Shown piece by piece: positions 46,794 to 55,549 of a stretch of DNA of 64,000 nt. This DNA is from Kitasatospora phosalacinea. GTDB lineage: Bacteria > Actinomycetota > Actinomycetes > Streptomycetales > Streptomycetaceae. The notes beneath the pieces were generated by a model, which worked only from the letters and a program-made list of their open reading frames with translations, ran no database searches and was not told the origin of the DNA. Made by a program: the position numbers and the translations under genes. Each line of letters opens with the position of its first letter. The first letter of the stretch is position 1. The DNA is taken from positions 33,677-97,676 of the forward strand of contig NZ_JNWZ01000019.1 in the NCBI RefSeq assembly GCF_000716545.1, read 5' to 3'.

Positions 46794-47894
46794 ATGCCTA
46801 AGCCCGGAGAACTGACCTTTGTCGCGCCGCGCGGCGCCAAGCCCCCGCGACACCTCGCCGACCTCAGCCCTGCCGAGCGCAAGGAGGCCGTCGCCGAGTT
46901 GGGCGAACAGCCGTTCCGAGCGAAGCAGCTGTCGAACCACTACTTCGGGCGGATGTCGGCCGACCCGGAGAGCTGGACGGACATTCCGGCGGCGAGCCGG
47001 GCGAAGCTGACCGAGGCGCTGCTGCCCGAGCTGATGTCCGTGGTGCGGCACGTCTCCTGCGACGACGACGCGACCCGCAAGACGCTGTGGAAGCTGTTCG
47101 ACGGCACGCTGGTCGAGTCGGTGCTGATGCGCTACCCGGACCGGGTCACCATGTGCATCAGCTCGCAGGCCGGCTGCGGCATGAACTGCCCGTTCTGCGC
47201 GACCGGCCAGGCGGGGCTGACCCGGAACCTGTCCACCGGGGAGATCGTCGAGCAGATCGCCGCCGGCATGCGCGACCTCAAGTCGGGGGCGGTCCCCGGC
47301 GGCGAGGCGCGGCTGTCCAACGTGGTGTTCATGGGCATGGGCGAGCCGCTGGCCAACTACAACCGGGTGCTGTCCGCGATCCGCCGCCTCACCGACCCGT
47401 CCCCGGACGGCTTCGGCCTCTCGCAGCGCGGCATCACCGTCTCCACCGTCGGCCTGGTCCCGGCCATGCACCGCTTCGCCGACGAGGGCCTGAGCTGCCG
47501 GCTCGCGCTGTCGCTGCACGCCCCGGACGACGAGCTGCGCGACGAGCTGGTGCCGGTCAACACCCGCTGGAAGGTCGACGAGGTGCTGGACGCCGCGTGG
47601 AACTACGCGGAGAAGTCCGGCCGCCGGGTGTCCATCGAGTACGCGTTGATCAAGGACATCAACGACCAGGCGTGGCGCGCCGACCTGCTCGGCCGGCTGA
47701 TCAAGAACCGCCGGGTGCACGTGAACCTGATCCCGCTCAACCCGACGCCGGGTTCGAAGTGGACGGCCTCCCGGCCGGAGGACGAGCGCGAGTTCGTCCG
47801 CCGCCTGCAGGCCCACGGCGTGCCCACCACCGTCCGCGACACCCGCGGCCAGGAGATCGACGGCGCCTGCGGGCAGCTGGCCGCCGCGGGCTGA
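46794..47894 (+). CDS. rlmN: Dual-specificity RNA methyltransferase RlmN
   Basis: 366 residues. The radical-SAM cluster CGMNCPFC (Cys128, 132, 135) follows [26 protein letters not shown] and the C-terminal [11 protein letters not shown], holding the methyl-carrying Cys, are present. It methylates C2 of A2503 in 23S rRNA and A37 of some tRNAs. The ATG lacks a Shine-Dalgarno; GACACT lies nine bases upstream. It converges with the permease-like gene across a perfect 16-bp hairpin. Confidence 0.95.
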   Translation: MPKPGELTFVAPRGAKPPRHLADLSPAERKEAVAELGEQPFRAKQLSNHYFGRMSADPESWTDIPAASRAKLTEALLPELMSVVRHVSCDDDATRKTLWKLFDGTLVESVLMRYPDRVTMCISSQAGCGMNCPFCATGQAGLTRNLSTGEIVEQIAAGMRDLKSGAVPGGEARLSNVVFMGMGEPLANYNRVLSAIRRLTDPSPDGFGLSQRGITVSTVGLVPAMHRFADEGLSCRLALSLHAPDDELRDELVPVNTRWKVDEVLDAAWNYAEKSGRRVSIEYALIKDINDQAWRADLLGRLIKNRRVHVNLIPLNPTPGSKWTASRPEDEREFVRRLQAHGVPTTVRDTRGQEIDGACGQLAAAG

Positions 47895-47911
47895 GCGTCC
47901 GGGCGGGAACG

Positions 47912-47948
47912 CCGGGGCCCGGGAGGACGCGTTCCTCCCGGGCCCCGG
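47912..47948. terminator. 16-bp perfect hairpin, bidirectional
   Basis: CCGGGGCCCGGGAGGA (47912-47927) pairs perfectly with 47933-47948 around CGCGT. It lies between the convergent ends of rlmN and the permease-like gene; no T-run. Confidence 0.75.
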
Positions 47949-47959
47949 TGCGTCCGCGG

Positions 47960-49099
47960 CTACAGCAGCGGGCAGAGCAGCACCGTCAGCCCGCCGGTCA
48001 GCAGCAGGACGGTGCTCGCGGCGAGGGTGCGCAGGGCGGCCGTGCCGGTGAGCAGGCCGGGCGGGGTGCCCAGGCGGTCGAGCGCGTCGAGGGCGGGGCG
48101 GCGGGCGGCGCGCAGTTCGTGCAGGCGGGCGGCGAGGGCCGCGACCGCGCAGGCGAGGACGAGCACGCCCTCGACCACGGTGAGCGCGGGGGCTCCGGCG
48201 CCGGCCCGGGCCCAGTTGCGCCAGGCGACCAGCATCAGCACGACGACCGCGGTCAGGACGGCCAGCGGCACGCCGAGGCCGCGGGCCTGAGCGGTGAGGC
48301 CGCGCCCGGCCAGCAGGCGCAGCGGTGCGGGCCGACGCAGCGCGAGCAGTCGGCCGGCCAGGGCGAGCAGCGGGCCGGTCCACAGGGCGAGGGCGAGCGC
48401 GGCGAGTGCCCAGCCGGTGAGCAGGGCGGGGCTGGTGGCGGGGAGGCCGACGGGGAGGGCGAGGGTGCGTTCGGCGTCGGTCGCGTCGGGGCGCAGCCCG
48501 TACAGTTCGAGGCCGAGCCCGGCGAGCAGCACCGGCGCGGGCAGCAGCAGCCGCAGCGCGGTGTAGCGGGAGCCGGCGGGTTCGGCGGGCCGGCCCGGGA
48601 GGCCCTCGGGGAGGCGGATCGCGCAGGCCGCGGAGACGCCGGCGACCAGCGGGAGGACCGCGAGCAGGGCGACGGGCGCGGCGGCGGGCAGCGGGACGCC
48701 CATGCCGACGTCGGGGGCGAGCGAGGGCCCGGCGATGTCGTTGCGCAGGATCAGGAACAGCAGCAGCGTGAACGCGGAGCCGAGCGCGCAGGCGAGCGCG
48801 GTCTCGCCCGCCACCAGCAGCCGGATCCGGGCGGGGCCGGCGCCGGCGGCGGTCAGGCCGGTGATCCGCTCGGGGTGCTGGGCGGGGACGGCGCGGGCGG
48901 CCGCGGCGGCGAACCAGGCGACCGCGGCGAGCGGCGGCAGGCACCAGAGCAGCCGTTCGAGGTCGCCCCCGGTGCCGTGCAGGGCACGGCCGAGGGCGCG
49001 CAGCAGGAAGGCGGCGACCACGGCGGCGGCGGTCGCGGTGAGCAGCCCGCGGGCGAGGTCGAGGGCGCGGTAGCCTCGGGCGAGTCTGAGGTAGTACAC
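47960..49099 (-). CDS. ABC transporter permease-like protein (FtsX/MacB type)
   Basis: 379 residues, seven to eight membrane helices, starting MYYLRLARGYRALDLARGLL. The arrangement (one helix, a short outer loop, then helix clusters) recalls FtsX-like permeases but the large periplasmic domain is absent. GTG 49099 lies eleven bases past the stop of the ATPase gene at 49110-49841, so the two are one unit. Substrate unknown. Almost every residue is Ala/Leu/Val/Gly/Arg; family assignment is moderate. Confidence 0.7.
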   Translation of the reverse strand: MYYLRLARGYRALDLARGLLTATAAAVVAAFLLRALGRALHGTGGDLERLLWCLPPLAAVAWFAAAAARAVPAQHPERITGLTAAGAGPARIRLLVAGETALACALGSAFTLLLFLILRNDIAGPSLAPDVGMGVPLPAAAPVALLAVLPLVAGVSAACAIRLPEGLPGRPAEPAGSRYTALRLLLPAPVLLAGLGLELYGLRPDATDAERTLALPVGLPATSPALLTGWALAALALALWTGPLLALAGRLLALRRPAPLRLLAGRGLTAQARGLGVPLAVLTAVVVLMLVAWRNWARAGAGAPALTVVEGVLVLACAVAALAARLHELRAARRPALDALDRLGTPPGLLTGTAALRTLAASTVLLLTGGLTVLLCPLL

Positions 49100-49109
49100 G
49101 GCGGCCCTC

Positions 49110-49841
49110 TCAGCGCTCGACGGCGACGGCGACGGCGGCGGCTTCCGCGGGCACGGCCGAGACCCGGCCGTCGACCAGGTGGACGGTGCGGTCGGCGTAC
49201 CGGGCGAGCGTCGGGTCGTGAGTGGCCAGGACGAGGGTCAGCGCGTGCGAGCGGGCGGCGCTGGTCAGTATCCGCAGGACCTGCTCGCGGGCTTCGTGGT
49301 GCAGCGGTGCGGTGGGGTCGTCGGCGAACACCACCGGCGGCTGGGGGGCCAGGGCGCGGGCGACGGCGATCCGCTGGCGCAGGTCCTGCCGCAGGTCGGC
49401 GGGCCGCAGCTTGGCGCAGTCGGCGACGTCGAGGCGCTCCAGCCACTCGCCGGCCGCCTGGTACGCGGCCCGGTGGCCGACACCGGCCAGCAGCAGCGGG
49501 AGGGCGACGTTCTCACGGGCCGTCAGCTCCGGCACCAGGTGCGGCTCGGGGCCGACGTAGCCGAAGCGCTCGCGGCGGAGCTTCTCGCGCCCGGTCCGGC
49601 CCAGGGTGTGCACGGGGGAGCTGTGGAACCAGACCTCGCCCTCGTCGACCGGGAGCTGCGCGGACAGGCAGCCGAGCAGGGTGGACTTGCCGGAGCCGCG
49701 CGGGCCGGTGACGGCGAGCATCTCGCCCTCGCGGACGCCCAGCGAGACGCCGCGCAGGGCGGGTGTGCCGTGGTGGGACTTGACGATCCCTCGGGCCCAG
49801 AGCACGTCGTTGTCGGGCGGGGCCGCTGACATGAGATCCAT
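49110..49841 (-). CDS. Degenerate ABC transporter ATP-binding protein
   Basis: 243 residues in the LolD/MacB style: Walker A GPRGSGKS, a Q-loop region FGYVGPEPHLVPELTARENV and H-loop LVLATHD. The signature LSGGQ is replaced by LRQDL (ADLRQDLRQRIAVARAL). Walker B ends VVFADDPTAP, with Asp for the catalytic Glu. ATP binding is likely; hydrolysis is doubtful. It is upstream of and coupled to the permease-like gene. TAATCT at 49872-49877 (minus strand) is a possible -10. ATG 49841 or ATG 49832 could be the start. Confidence 0.85.
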   Translation of the reverse strand: MDLMSAAPPDNDVLWARGIVKSHHGTPALRGVSLGVREGEMLAVTGPRGSGKSTLLGCLSAQLPVDEGEVWFHSSPVHTLGRTGREKLRRERFGYVGPEPHLVPELTARENVALPLLLAGVGHRAAYQAAGEWLERLDVADCAKLRPADLRQDLRQRIAVARALAPQPPVVFADDPTAPLHHEAREQVLRILTSAARSHALTLVLATHDPTLARYADRTVHLVDGRVSAVPAEAAAVAVAVER

Positions 49842-49988
49842 CCAGGTGCCGACGGGGATATGACAGTCGTCAGATTAGAACGATCGGGCGGTGGTGCGGG
49901 TGCGGCGCACTGCCCCGAACCCGGAGGAATCACCCCGAAAGCGGCGTGTCGCCCCGCAGATTGACCCGGCGGATCCGTTCCGGGAGCA

Positions 49989-50032
49989 CCGAAGGGCGGT
50001 CCCGGCGGTGAGGAGCCGGGACCGCCCTTCGG
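49989..50032 (-). terminator. 18-bp perfect hairpin
   Basis: CCGAAGGGCGGTCCCGGC (49989-50006) pairs perfectly with 50015-50032 around an 8-base loop. It lies 21 bases past the aminotransferase stop and upstream of the ABC pair. The longest perfect stem in the window. Confidence 0.75.
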
Positions 50033-50053
50033 CGGAGGGTGGGGAAGGGAGGA

Positions 50054-51448
50054 TCAGATCTTCTGCCACGCGTCGGAGAGGCTGGTCCGCAGGATCTGCT
50101 CGATCTCGTCGAAGGTCGACTGGTCGGAGATCAGCGGCGGGGCCAGCTGCACGACCGGGTCGCCGCGGTCGTCGGCGCGGCAGTACAGGCCGTTGTCGAA
50201 CAGCGCCTTGGAGAGGAAGCCGTACAGGACGCGCTCGACCTCGTCGTCGTTGAAGGTCTCCTTGGTGGCCTTGTCCTTGACGAGCTCGATGCCGTAGAAG
50301 TAGCCGTTGCCGCGGACGTCGCCGACGATCGGCAGGTCGCGCAGCTTGTTCAGGGTGGCCAGGAACTTCGACTCGTTGTCGAGGACGTGCTGGTTCAGGC
50401 CCTCGCGCTCGAAGATGTCGAGGTTGGCCAGCGCCACCGCGGAGGACACCGGGTGGCCGCCGAAGGTGTAGCCGTGCAGGAAGGTGTTGTCGCCCTTGTA
50501 GAACGGCGCGGCGATGCGGTCCGAGATGATCGTGGCGCCGATCGGGGAGTAGCCCGAGGTCATGCCCTTGGCGCAGGTGATCATGTCCGGCACGTAGCCG
50601 AACTTGTCGGCGCCGAACATGGTGCCGAGGCGGCCGAAGGCGCAGATGACCTCGTCCGAGACCAGCAGCACGTCGTGGCGGTCGCAGATCTCGCGCAGGC
50701 GCTGGAAGTACCCGGGCGGCGGCGGGAAGCAGCCGCCGGCGTTCTGCACCGGCTCGACGAAGACGGCGGCTACGGTCTCGGGGCCCTCGAAGAGGATGGC
50801 CTGCTCGATCTCGTCGGCGGCCCAGCGGCCGTAGGCCTCCGGGTCGACCGTGCCGTCGGGGCCGGCCAGGAAGGCCGGGGCGCGGTAGATGTTGGTGTTC
50901 GGGGCCTTGTGGGTGCCCGGCACCAGCGGCTCGAACGGGGCCTTCAGGCCCGGCAGGCCGGTGATCGACAGCGCGCCCTGCGGGGTGCCGTGGTAGGCGA
51001 CGGCGCGGGAGATGACCTTGTACTTGGTCGGCTTGCCGGTCAGCTTGAAGTACTGCTTGGCCAGCTTCCACGCGGTCTCGACGGCCTCGCCGCCACCGGT
51101 GGAGAAGAACACCTTGTTCAGGTCGCCGGGGGCGTAGTTCGCCAGGCGCTCCGCCAGCTCGACGGCCTTGGGGTGGGCGTAGCTCCACACCGGGAAGAAG
51201 GCCAGCTCCTTGGCCTGCTTGGCGGCGGCCTCGGCGAGCTCCTCGCGGCCGTGGCCCGCCTGCACCACGAACAGGCCGGACAGGCCGTCGAGGTACTTGC
51301 GGCCCTTGTCGTCCCAGACGTAGGTGCCCTCGCCCTTGACGATCGTCGGCACGGGGGAGTTCTCGTACGACGACATGCGGGTGAAGTGCATCCACAGGTG
51401 GTCGTAGGCGGTCTTGGAAAGGTCCTTCTGGGCCGGGTCGGCTGTCAT
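50054..51448 (-). CDS. Class III omega-aminotransferase (putrescine/beta-alanine type)
   Basis: 464 residues, PLP fold type I. The PLP lysine is K294 in CAKGMTSGYSPIG and the ring-nitrogen Asp is D265 in LLVSDEVICAFGR. YHGTPQGALSITG holds the stacking aromatic. It resembles the SpuC/omega-amino-acid:pyruvate group that transaminates putrescine, GABA or beta-alanine; the substrate is inferred. Its ATG overlaps the Lrp stop by ATGA (51445-51448), so they form one operon. An 18-bp terminator hairpin follows. Confidence 0.9.
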   Translation of the reverse strand: MTADPAQKDLSKTAYDHLWMHFTRMSSYENSPVPTIVKGEGTYVWDDKGRKYLDGLSGLFVVQAGHGREELAEAAAKQAKELAFFPVWSYAHPKAVELAERLANYAPGDLNKVFFSTGGGEAVETAWKLAKQYFKLTGKPTKYKVISRAVAYHGTPQGALSITGLPGLKAPFEPLVPGTHKAPNTNIYRAPAFLAGPDGTVDPEAYGRWAADEIEQAILFEGPETVAAVFVEPVQNAGGCFPPPPGYFQRLREICDRHDVLLVSDEVICAFGRLGTMFGADKFGYVPDMITCAKGMTSGYSPIGATIISDRIAAPFYKGDNTFLHGYTFGGHPVSSAVALANLDIFEREGLNQHVLDNESKFLATLNKLRDLPIVGDVRGNGYFYGIELVKDKATKETFNDDEVERVLYGFLSKALFDNGLYCRADDRGDPVVQLAPPLISDQSTFDEIEQILRTSLSDAWQKI

Positions 51449-51918
51449 CGGGTGCCCCAGGTGTAGGTCTGTTTCCGGAGCTTCAGGTAAACGAAGCTCT
51501 CGGTGCTCCGCACGCCGGGAAGCGAGCGGATGCGCTTGTTGATCAGTTCGAGAAGGTGCTCGTCGTCCTCGCACACCAGCTCGGCGAGGAGGTCGAACGA
51601 ACCCGCGGTGCAGACCACGTAGTCGACCTCGTCGAAGGCGGCCAGCGCGTCGGCGACCGGTTCGATGTCGCCCTCCACGCGGATGCCCACCATCGCCTGG
51701 CGGGTGAACCCGACGGTGAGGGGGTCGGTCACGGCGACGATCTGCATCACGCCCTGGTCGAGCAGCTTCTGGACGCGCTGCCGGACGGCCGCCTCGGACA
51801 GGCCCACGGCCTTGCCGATGGCGGCGTACGGACGGCGCCCGTCCTCCTGGAGCTGCTCGATGATCGCCTTGGAGGCGGCGTCGAGGGGAACGCTGGCGTT
51901 CCGGTCACGGTTGGCCAC
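51445..51918 (-). CDS. Lrp/AsnC-family regulator
   Basis: 157 residues. The helix-turn-helix AIIEQLQEDGRRPYAAIGKAVGLSEAAVRQRVQKLLDQG and the ligand-binding RAM domain (VEGDIEPVADALAAFDEVDYVVCTAGSFDLLAELVC) are typical. It overlaps the aminotransferase downstream and is divergent from the aldehyde dehydrogenase at 52185, so it probably controls both. From memory, an S. coelicolor Lrp-type protein in the same neighbourhood has been linked to polyamine use. GTG 51918 is chosen; CACAGT six bases upstream may mark a leaderless start. Confidence 0.9.
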   Translation of the reverse strand: MANRDRNASVPLDAASKAIIEQLQEDGRRPYAAIGKAVGLSEAAVRQRVQKLLDQGVMQIVAVTDPLTVGFTRQAMVGIRVEGDIEPVADALAAFDEVDYVVCTAGSFDLLAELVCEDDEHLLELINKRIRSLPGVRSTESFVYLKLRKQTYTWGTR

Positions 51919-52184
51919 GCCGCCACTGTGCCTGACCGGCGGCGGAATCGCAAGCCACTGTGCTGCTGATTTCGTCGCCGATTCGAAGATCGGGCGCGGA
52001 AAACGTGGCTCTTGGAGCGAGGCCCTGTCGATACCGGCATCGGAATGAGTACCCTGGCTACGTACATGCGCGAGCCTGCACACCGCCGATCGTGGCTTGT
52101 CGCTGACATGCCGTGGCCACCCGGACGCCGGAGTAACCTGACGCCCGGAGCTGCAACGACGCAGGCCCAGACCGAGGAGAGACC
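51919..52184. promoter_or_regulatory. Divergent control region of the Lrp and dehydrogenase genes
   Basis: 266 bases, visibly less GC-rich around 51985-52080. TACCCT at 52049 could be a -10 for the dehydrogenase side. GTAC recurs at 52048 and 52060. No operator could be assigned. AGGAG at about 52175 is the dehydrogenase ribosome site. Confidence 0.35.
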
Positions 52185-53630
52185 GTGAGCGAGCTTCGTA
52201 CGCTGCGCAACTACATCAACGGCGAGTTCGTCGACGCTGCGGACGGCCGCACGCTCGACATCGTCGACCCGACCACGGGCGAGGTCTACGCGACCTCCCC
52301 GCTCTCCGGCGCGGCCGACGTGGACGCCGCGATGGCGGCCGCCGCCGCCGCCTTCCCGGTCTGGCGGGACTCCACCCCCTCCACCCGGCAGAAGCTGCTG
52401 CTCAAGGTCGCCGACGCGGTCGAGGCCCGGGCCGACGAGATCGTGGACGCCGAGGTCCGCAACACCGGCAAGCCGCGCGGGCTGACCCTCTCCGAGGAGA
52501 TCGGCCCGATGGTCGACCAGCTGCGCTTCTTCGCCGGCGCCGCCCGCCTGCTGGAGGGCAAGGCCGCGGGCGAGTACATGGACGGGCTGACCTCGATCGT
52601 CCGTCGCGAGCCGGTCGGCGTCTGCGCGCAGGTCGCGCCGTGGAACTACCCGATGATGATGGCGGTGTGGAAGTTCGCCCCGGCGATCGCCGCCGGCAAC
52701 GCCGTGGTGCTCAAGCCGTCCGACACCACCCCCGCCTCCACCGTGCTGCTGGCCGAGATCATCGGCGGCGTGCTGAAGGACCTCGACCTGCCGGCCGGCA
52801 TCTTCAACGTGATCTGCGGCGACCGCGAGACCGGCCGCCTGATGGTCGAGCACCCCACCCCGGCGATGGCCTCCATCACCGGCTCGGTCCGGGCCGGCAT
52901 GCAGGTCGCCGAGTCCGCCGCGAAGGACGTCAAGCGGGTCCACCTGGAGCTCGGCGGCAAGGCCCCGGTCGTGGTCTTCGAGGACGCCGACATCGCCGAG
53001 GCCGTCGAGGGCATCTCGATGGCCGGCTACTTCAACGCCGGCCAGGACTGCACCGCCGCCACCCGCGTCCTGGTGCACGAGTCGGTCCACGACGCCTTCG
53101 TCGAGGCGCTCGCCAAGGCCGCCGCCGACACCAAGACCGGCGGCGTGGACGACGAGGACGTGCTCTACGGCCCGCTCAACAACGCCGACCAGCTCAAGCA
53201 GGTGGCCGGCTTCATCGAGCGCCTGCCCGCGCACGCCAAGGTCGAGGCCGGCGGCCACCGGGTCGGCGACAAGGGCTACTTCTGGGCGGCGACCGTGGTG
53301 TCCGGCCTGAAGCAGGACGACGAGATCATCCAGAACGAGGTCTTCGGCCCGGTCATCACCGTGCAGAAGTTCACCGACGAGGACCAGGCCGTCGATTACG
53401 CCAACGGCGTCGAGTACGCGCTCGCCTCCTCGGTGTGGACCAAGGACCACGCCCGCGCGATGCGGATGTCCCGCCGGCTCGACTTCGGCTGCGTGTGGAT
53501 CAACACCCACATCCCGCTGGCCGCCGAGATGCCGCACGGCGGGTTCAAGAAGTCCGGCTACGGCAAGGACCTGTCCTCGTACGGGTTCGAGGACTACACC
53601 CGGATCAAGCACGTCATGACCGCGATCTAG
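52185..53630 (+). CDS. Gamma-aminobutyraldehyde dehydrogenase-like enzyme
   Basis: 481 residues, NAD(P)-dependent aldehyde dehydrogenase. Catalytic Cys289 is in NAGQDCTAATR, the base Glu255 in LELGGKAP, and the cofactor fold in APWNYPMMMAVWK with ITGSVRAGMQV. The GQDCTA form and its linked aminotransferase suggest 4-aminobutyraldehyde (PatD/PuuC-like) as substrate, by inference. GTG start with AGGAG about six bases upstream. Divergent from the Lrp gene. A T-tailed terminator follows. Confidence 0.92.
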   Translation: MSELRTLRNYINGEFVDAADGRTLDIVDPTTGEVYATSPLSGAADVDAAMAAAAAAFPVWRDSTPSTRQKLLLKVADAVEARADEIVDAEVRNTGKPRGLTLSEEIGPMVDQLRFFAGAARLLEGKAAGEYMDGLTSIVRREPVGVCAQVAPWNYPMMMAVWKFAPAIAAGNAVVLKPSDTTPASTVLLAEIIGGVLKDLDLPAGIFNVICGDRETGRLMVEHPTPAMASITGSVRAGMQVAESAAKDVKRVHLELGGKAPVVVFEDADIAEAVEGISMAGYFNAGQDCTAATRVLVHESVHDAFVEALAKAAADTKTGGVDDEDVLYGPLNNADQLKQVAGFIERLPAHAKVEAGGHRVGDKGYFWAATVVSGLKQDDEIIQNEVFGPVITVQKFTDEDQAVDYANGVEYALASSVWTKDHARAMRMSRRLDFGCVWINTHIPLAAEMPHGGFKKSGYGKDLSSYGFEDYTRIKHVMTAI

Positions 53631-53645
53631 CGGGTCGTGACCGTC

Positions 53646-53682
53646 GGGGGCGCGGGGATCCTTCCCCGCGCCCCCGGCTTTT
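53646..53682 (+). terminator. Canonical intrinsic terminator
   Basis: GGGGGCGCGGGGA (53646-53658) pairs perfectly with 53663-53675, followed by GGCTTTTC. It ends the dehydrogenase transcript 15 bases after the stop. Confidence 0.85.
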
Positions 53683-53748
53683 CACTCTGTCAGGGCGGCG
53701 CGCGACTCGCGTGACAGGATGGAGCTGCCCGGGGTCGGGAGGGCTCCC

Positions 53749-53754
53749 TACGCT
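53749..53754 (+). promoter_or_regulatory. Candidate -10 (TACGCT) for the aminotransferase at 53761
   Basis: TACGCT ends six bases before the ATG and no Shine-Dalgarno is present, consistent with a leaderless start. Confidence 0.4.
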
Positions 53755-53760
53755 GGTCGC

Positions 53761-55119
53761 ATGAGCACTCCCACCGCTGACTCGGTCGCCGGGCAGGCCG
53801 TCAAGGCCGCCGACCGCGCGCACGTCTTCCACTCGTGGTCCGCCCAGGCACTGATCGACCCCCTCGCGGTGGCCGGTGCCGGGGGCTCCTACTTCTGGGA
53901 CTACGACGGCAACCGCTACCTGGACTTCTCCTCGCAGCTGGTGAACACCAACATCGGGCACCAGCACCCGAAGGTGGTCGCGGCGATCCAGGCGAAGGCC
54001 GCCCAACTGTGCACCATCGCCCCGGGCTTCGCCGAGGAGTCGCGCAGCGAGGCCGCCCGGCTGATCGCCGAGCGGACCCCCGGCGACCTGGACAAGATCT
54101 TCTTCACCAACGGCGGCGCCGAGGCGAACGAGAACGCGATCCGGATGGCCCGGCTGCACACCGGCCGGCACAAGGTGCTCTCCACCTACCGCTCGTACCA
54201 CGGCGCCACCGCCAACGCGATCGCCCTGACCGGCGACCCGCGCCGCTGGGCGAACGAGACCGGCGTCTCGGGCATCGTGCACTTCTGGGGCCCGTACCCG
54301 TACCGCTCGAACTTCCACGCCGAGAACGAGGCGCAGGAGTGCGAGCGCGCGCTGGCGCACCTGGAGCAGACCCTCGCGTTCGAGGGCCCGGGCACCGTCG
54401 CGGCGATCATCCTGGAGACCGTGGTGGGCACCGCGGGCGTCCTGGTGCCGCCGGCCGGCTACCTGGCGGGCGTGCGGGAGATCTGCGACCGGTACGGGAT
54501 CGTGTTCATCCTGGACGAGGTGATGGCCGGGTTCGGCCGCACCGGCGAGTGGTTCGCCGCCGACCACTGGGGGATCACCCCGGACCTGCTGACCTTCGCC
54601 AAGGGCGTCAACTCGGGCTACCTGCCGCTGGGCGGCGTGGCGATCTCCGGGGCGATCGCGGAGACCTTCGCGCGGCAGGCGTTCCCGGGCGGCCTGACCT
54701 ACTCGGGCCACCCGCTGGCCTGCGCCTCCGCGGTGGCGACGATCAACACGATGGCCGAGGAGGGCATCGTGGAGAACGCCAAGCACATCGGCGAGAACGT
54801 GCTCGGCCCCGGCCTGCGCGAGCTGGCCGAGCGCCACCCGTCGATCGGCGAGGTGCGCGGCCTGGGCGTGTTCTGGGCGCTCGACCTGGTGAAGGACCGG
54901 GAGACCCGCGAGCCGCTGGTGCCGTACAACGCGGCCGGGGCCGACAACGCGCCGATGGCGCAGCTCGCGGCGGCCTGCAAGCAGCGCGGCCTGTGGCCGT
55001 TCACCAACATGAACCGCTTCCACGTGGTGCCGCCGTGCAACATCAGCGCGGAGGAGGCCAAGACCGGTCTGGCGGTGCTGGACGAGGTGCTGACCCTCAC
55101 CGACGCGCACACCGTCTGA
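53761..55119 (+). CDS. Class III aminotransferase
   Basis: 452 residues, fold type I PLP enzyme. Lys281 lies in FAKGVNSGYLPLG and Asp252 in FILDEVMAGFGRTGEW; SYHGATANAIALTG is the stacking region. HVFHSWSAQALIDPL near the start is shared with the taurine/beta-alanine/GABA:pyruvate subgroup, so an omega-amino acid donor is likely. ATG 53761 fits the conserved start; TACGCT six bases upstream suggests a leaderless mRNA. Strong hairpins isolate it on both sides. Confidence 0.9.
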   Translation: MSTPTADSVAGQAVKAADRAHVFHSWSAQALIDPLAVAGAGGSYFWDYDGNRYLDFSSQLVNTNIGHQHPKVVAAIQAKAAQLCTIAPGFAEESRSEAARLIAERTPGDLDKIFFTNGGAEANENAIRMARLHTGRHKVLSTYRSYHGATANAIALTGDPRRWANETGVSGIVHFWGPYPYRSNFHAENEAQECERALAHLEQTLAFEGPGTVAAIILETVVGTAGVLVPPAGYLAGVREICDRYGIVFILDEVMAGFGRTGEWFAADHWGITPDLLTFAKGVNSGYLPLGGVAISGAIAETFARQAFPGGLTYSGHPLACASAVATINTMAEEGIVENAKHIGENVLGPGLRELAERHPSIGEVRGLGVFWALDLVKDRETREPLVPYNAAGADNAPMAQLAAACKQRGLWPFTNMNRFHVVPPCNISAEEAKTGLAVLDEVLTLTDAHTV

Positions 55120-55138
55120 CGATTCTCCACACCTCCTC

Positions 55139-55173
55139 CACGGGGCCCCGGGTGATCCGCCCGGGGCCCCGTG
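55139..55173 (+). terminator. 14-bp perfect hairpin
   Basis: CACGGGGCCCCGGG (55139-55152) pairs perfectly with 55160-55173 around a 7-base loop, 19 bases after the aminotransferase stop. Confidence 0.7.
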
Positions 55174-55228
55174 ACGCCTTTGCCGAACCCATCAGTACGA
55201 TGATCTGCCTGACTGGGAGAGCAAAGGA

Positions 55229-55549
55229 ATGACCATGGGGGACACGGGATTTCGGGTCGAACCCGAAGCGCTCACGGCGTACGCCGCAGTGCTCGACGCC
55301 CAGGCCGAACGGATCGCCCGGATCCGCTCGGCGCTGACCGGCGTCCGGCTCTCGTCCGAGGCCTTCGGCAAGCTGCCGGGCTCGGGCGAGCTGTACGGCT
55401 CCTACCAGGAGCACGCCGACGCGGAGCAGGAGAACTTCGCCGACCTGATCGAACTGCTCGACGCGACCGGCGAAGGCGTCCGGGCCACCGTCGACAACTA
55501 CGAGAGCAACGAGCAGGACACCGCCGAGGTCTACGGGGGCGGCCGATGA
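55229..55549 (+). CDS. Small ESX-type (EspC/WXG100-like) helical protein
   Basis: 106 residues, all helical: FRVEPEALTAYAAVLDAQAERIARIRSAL and a second helix to VDNYESNEQDTAEVYG. Size, helix-turn-helix shape and the C-terminal YESNE (YxxxE) recall proteins secreted by type VII systems, where YxxxD/E is the export signal. There is no canonical WxG. It is first of three genes joined by ATGA overlaps. ATG 55229 and ATG 55235 are both possible; AAAGGA is just upstream. Confidence 0.6.
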   Translation: MTMGDTGFRVEPEALTAYAAVLDAQAERIARIRSALTGVRLSSEAFGKLPGSGELYGSYQEHADAEQENFADLIELLDATGEGVRATVDNYESNEQDTAEVYGGGR

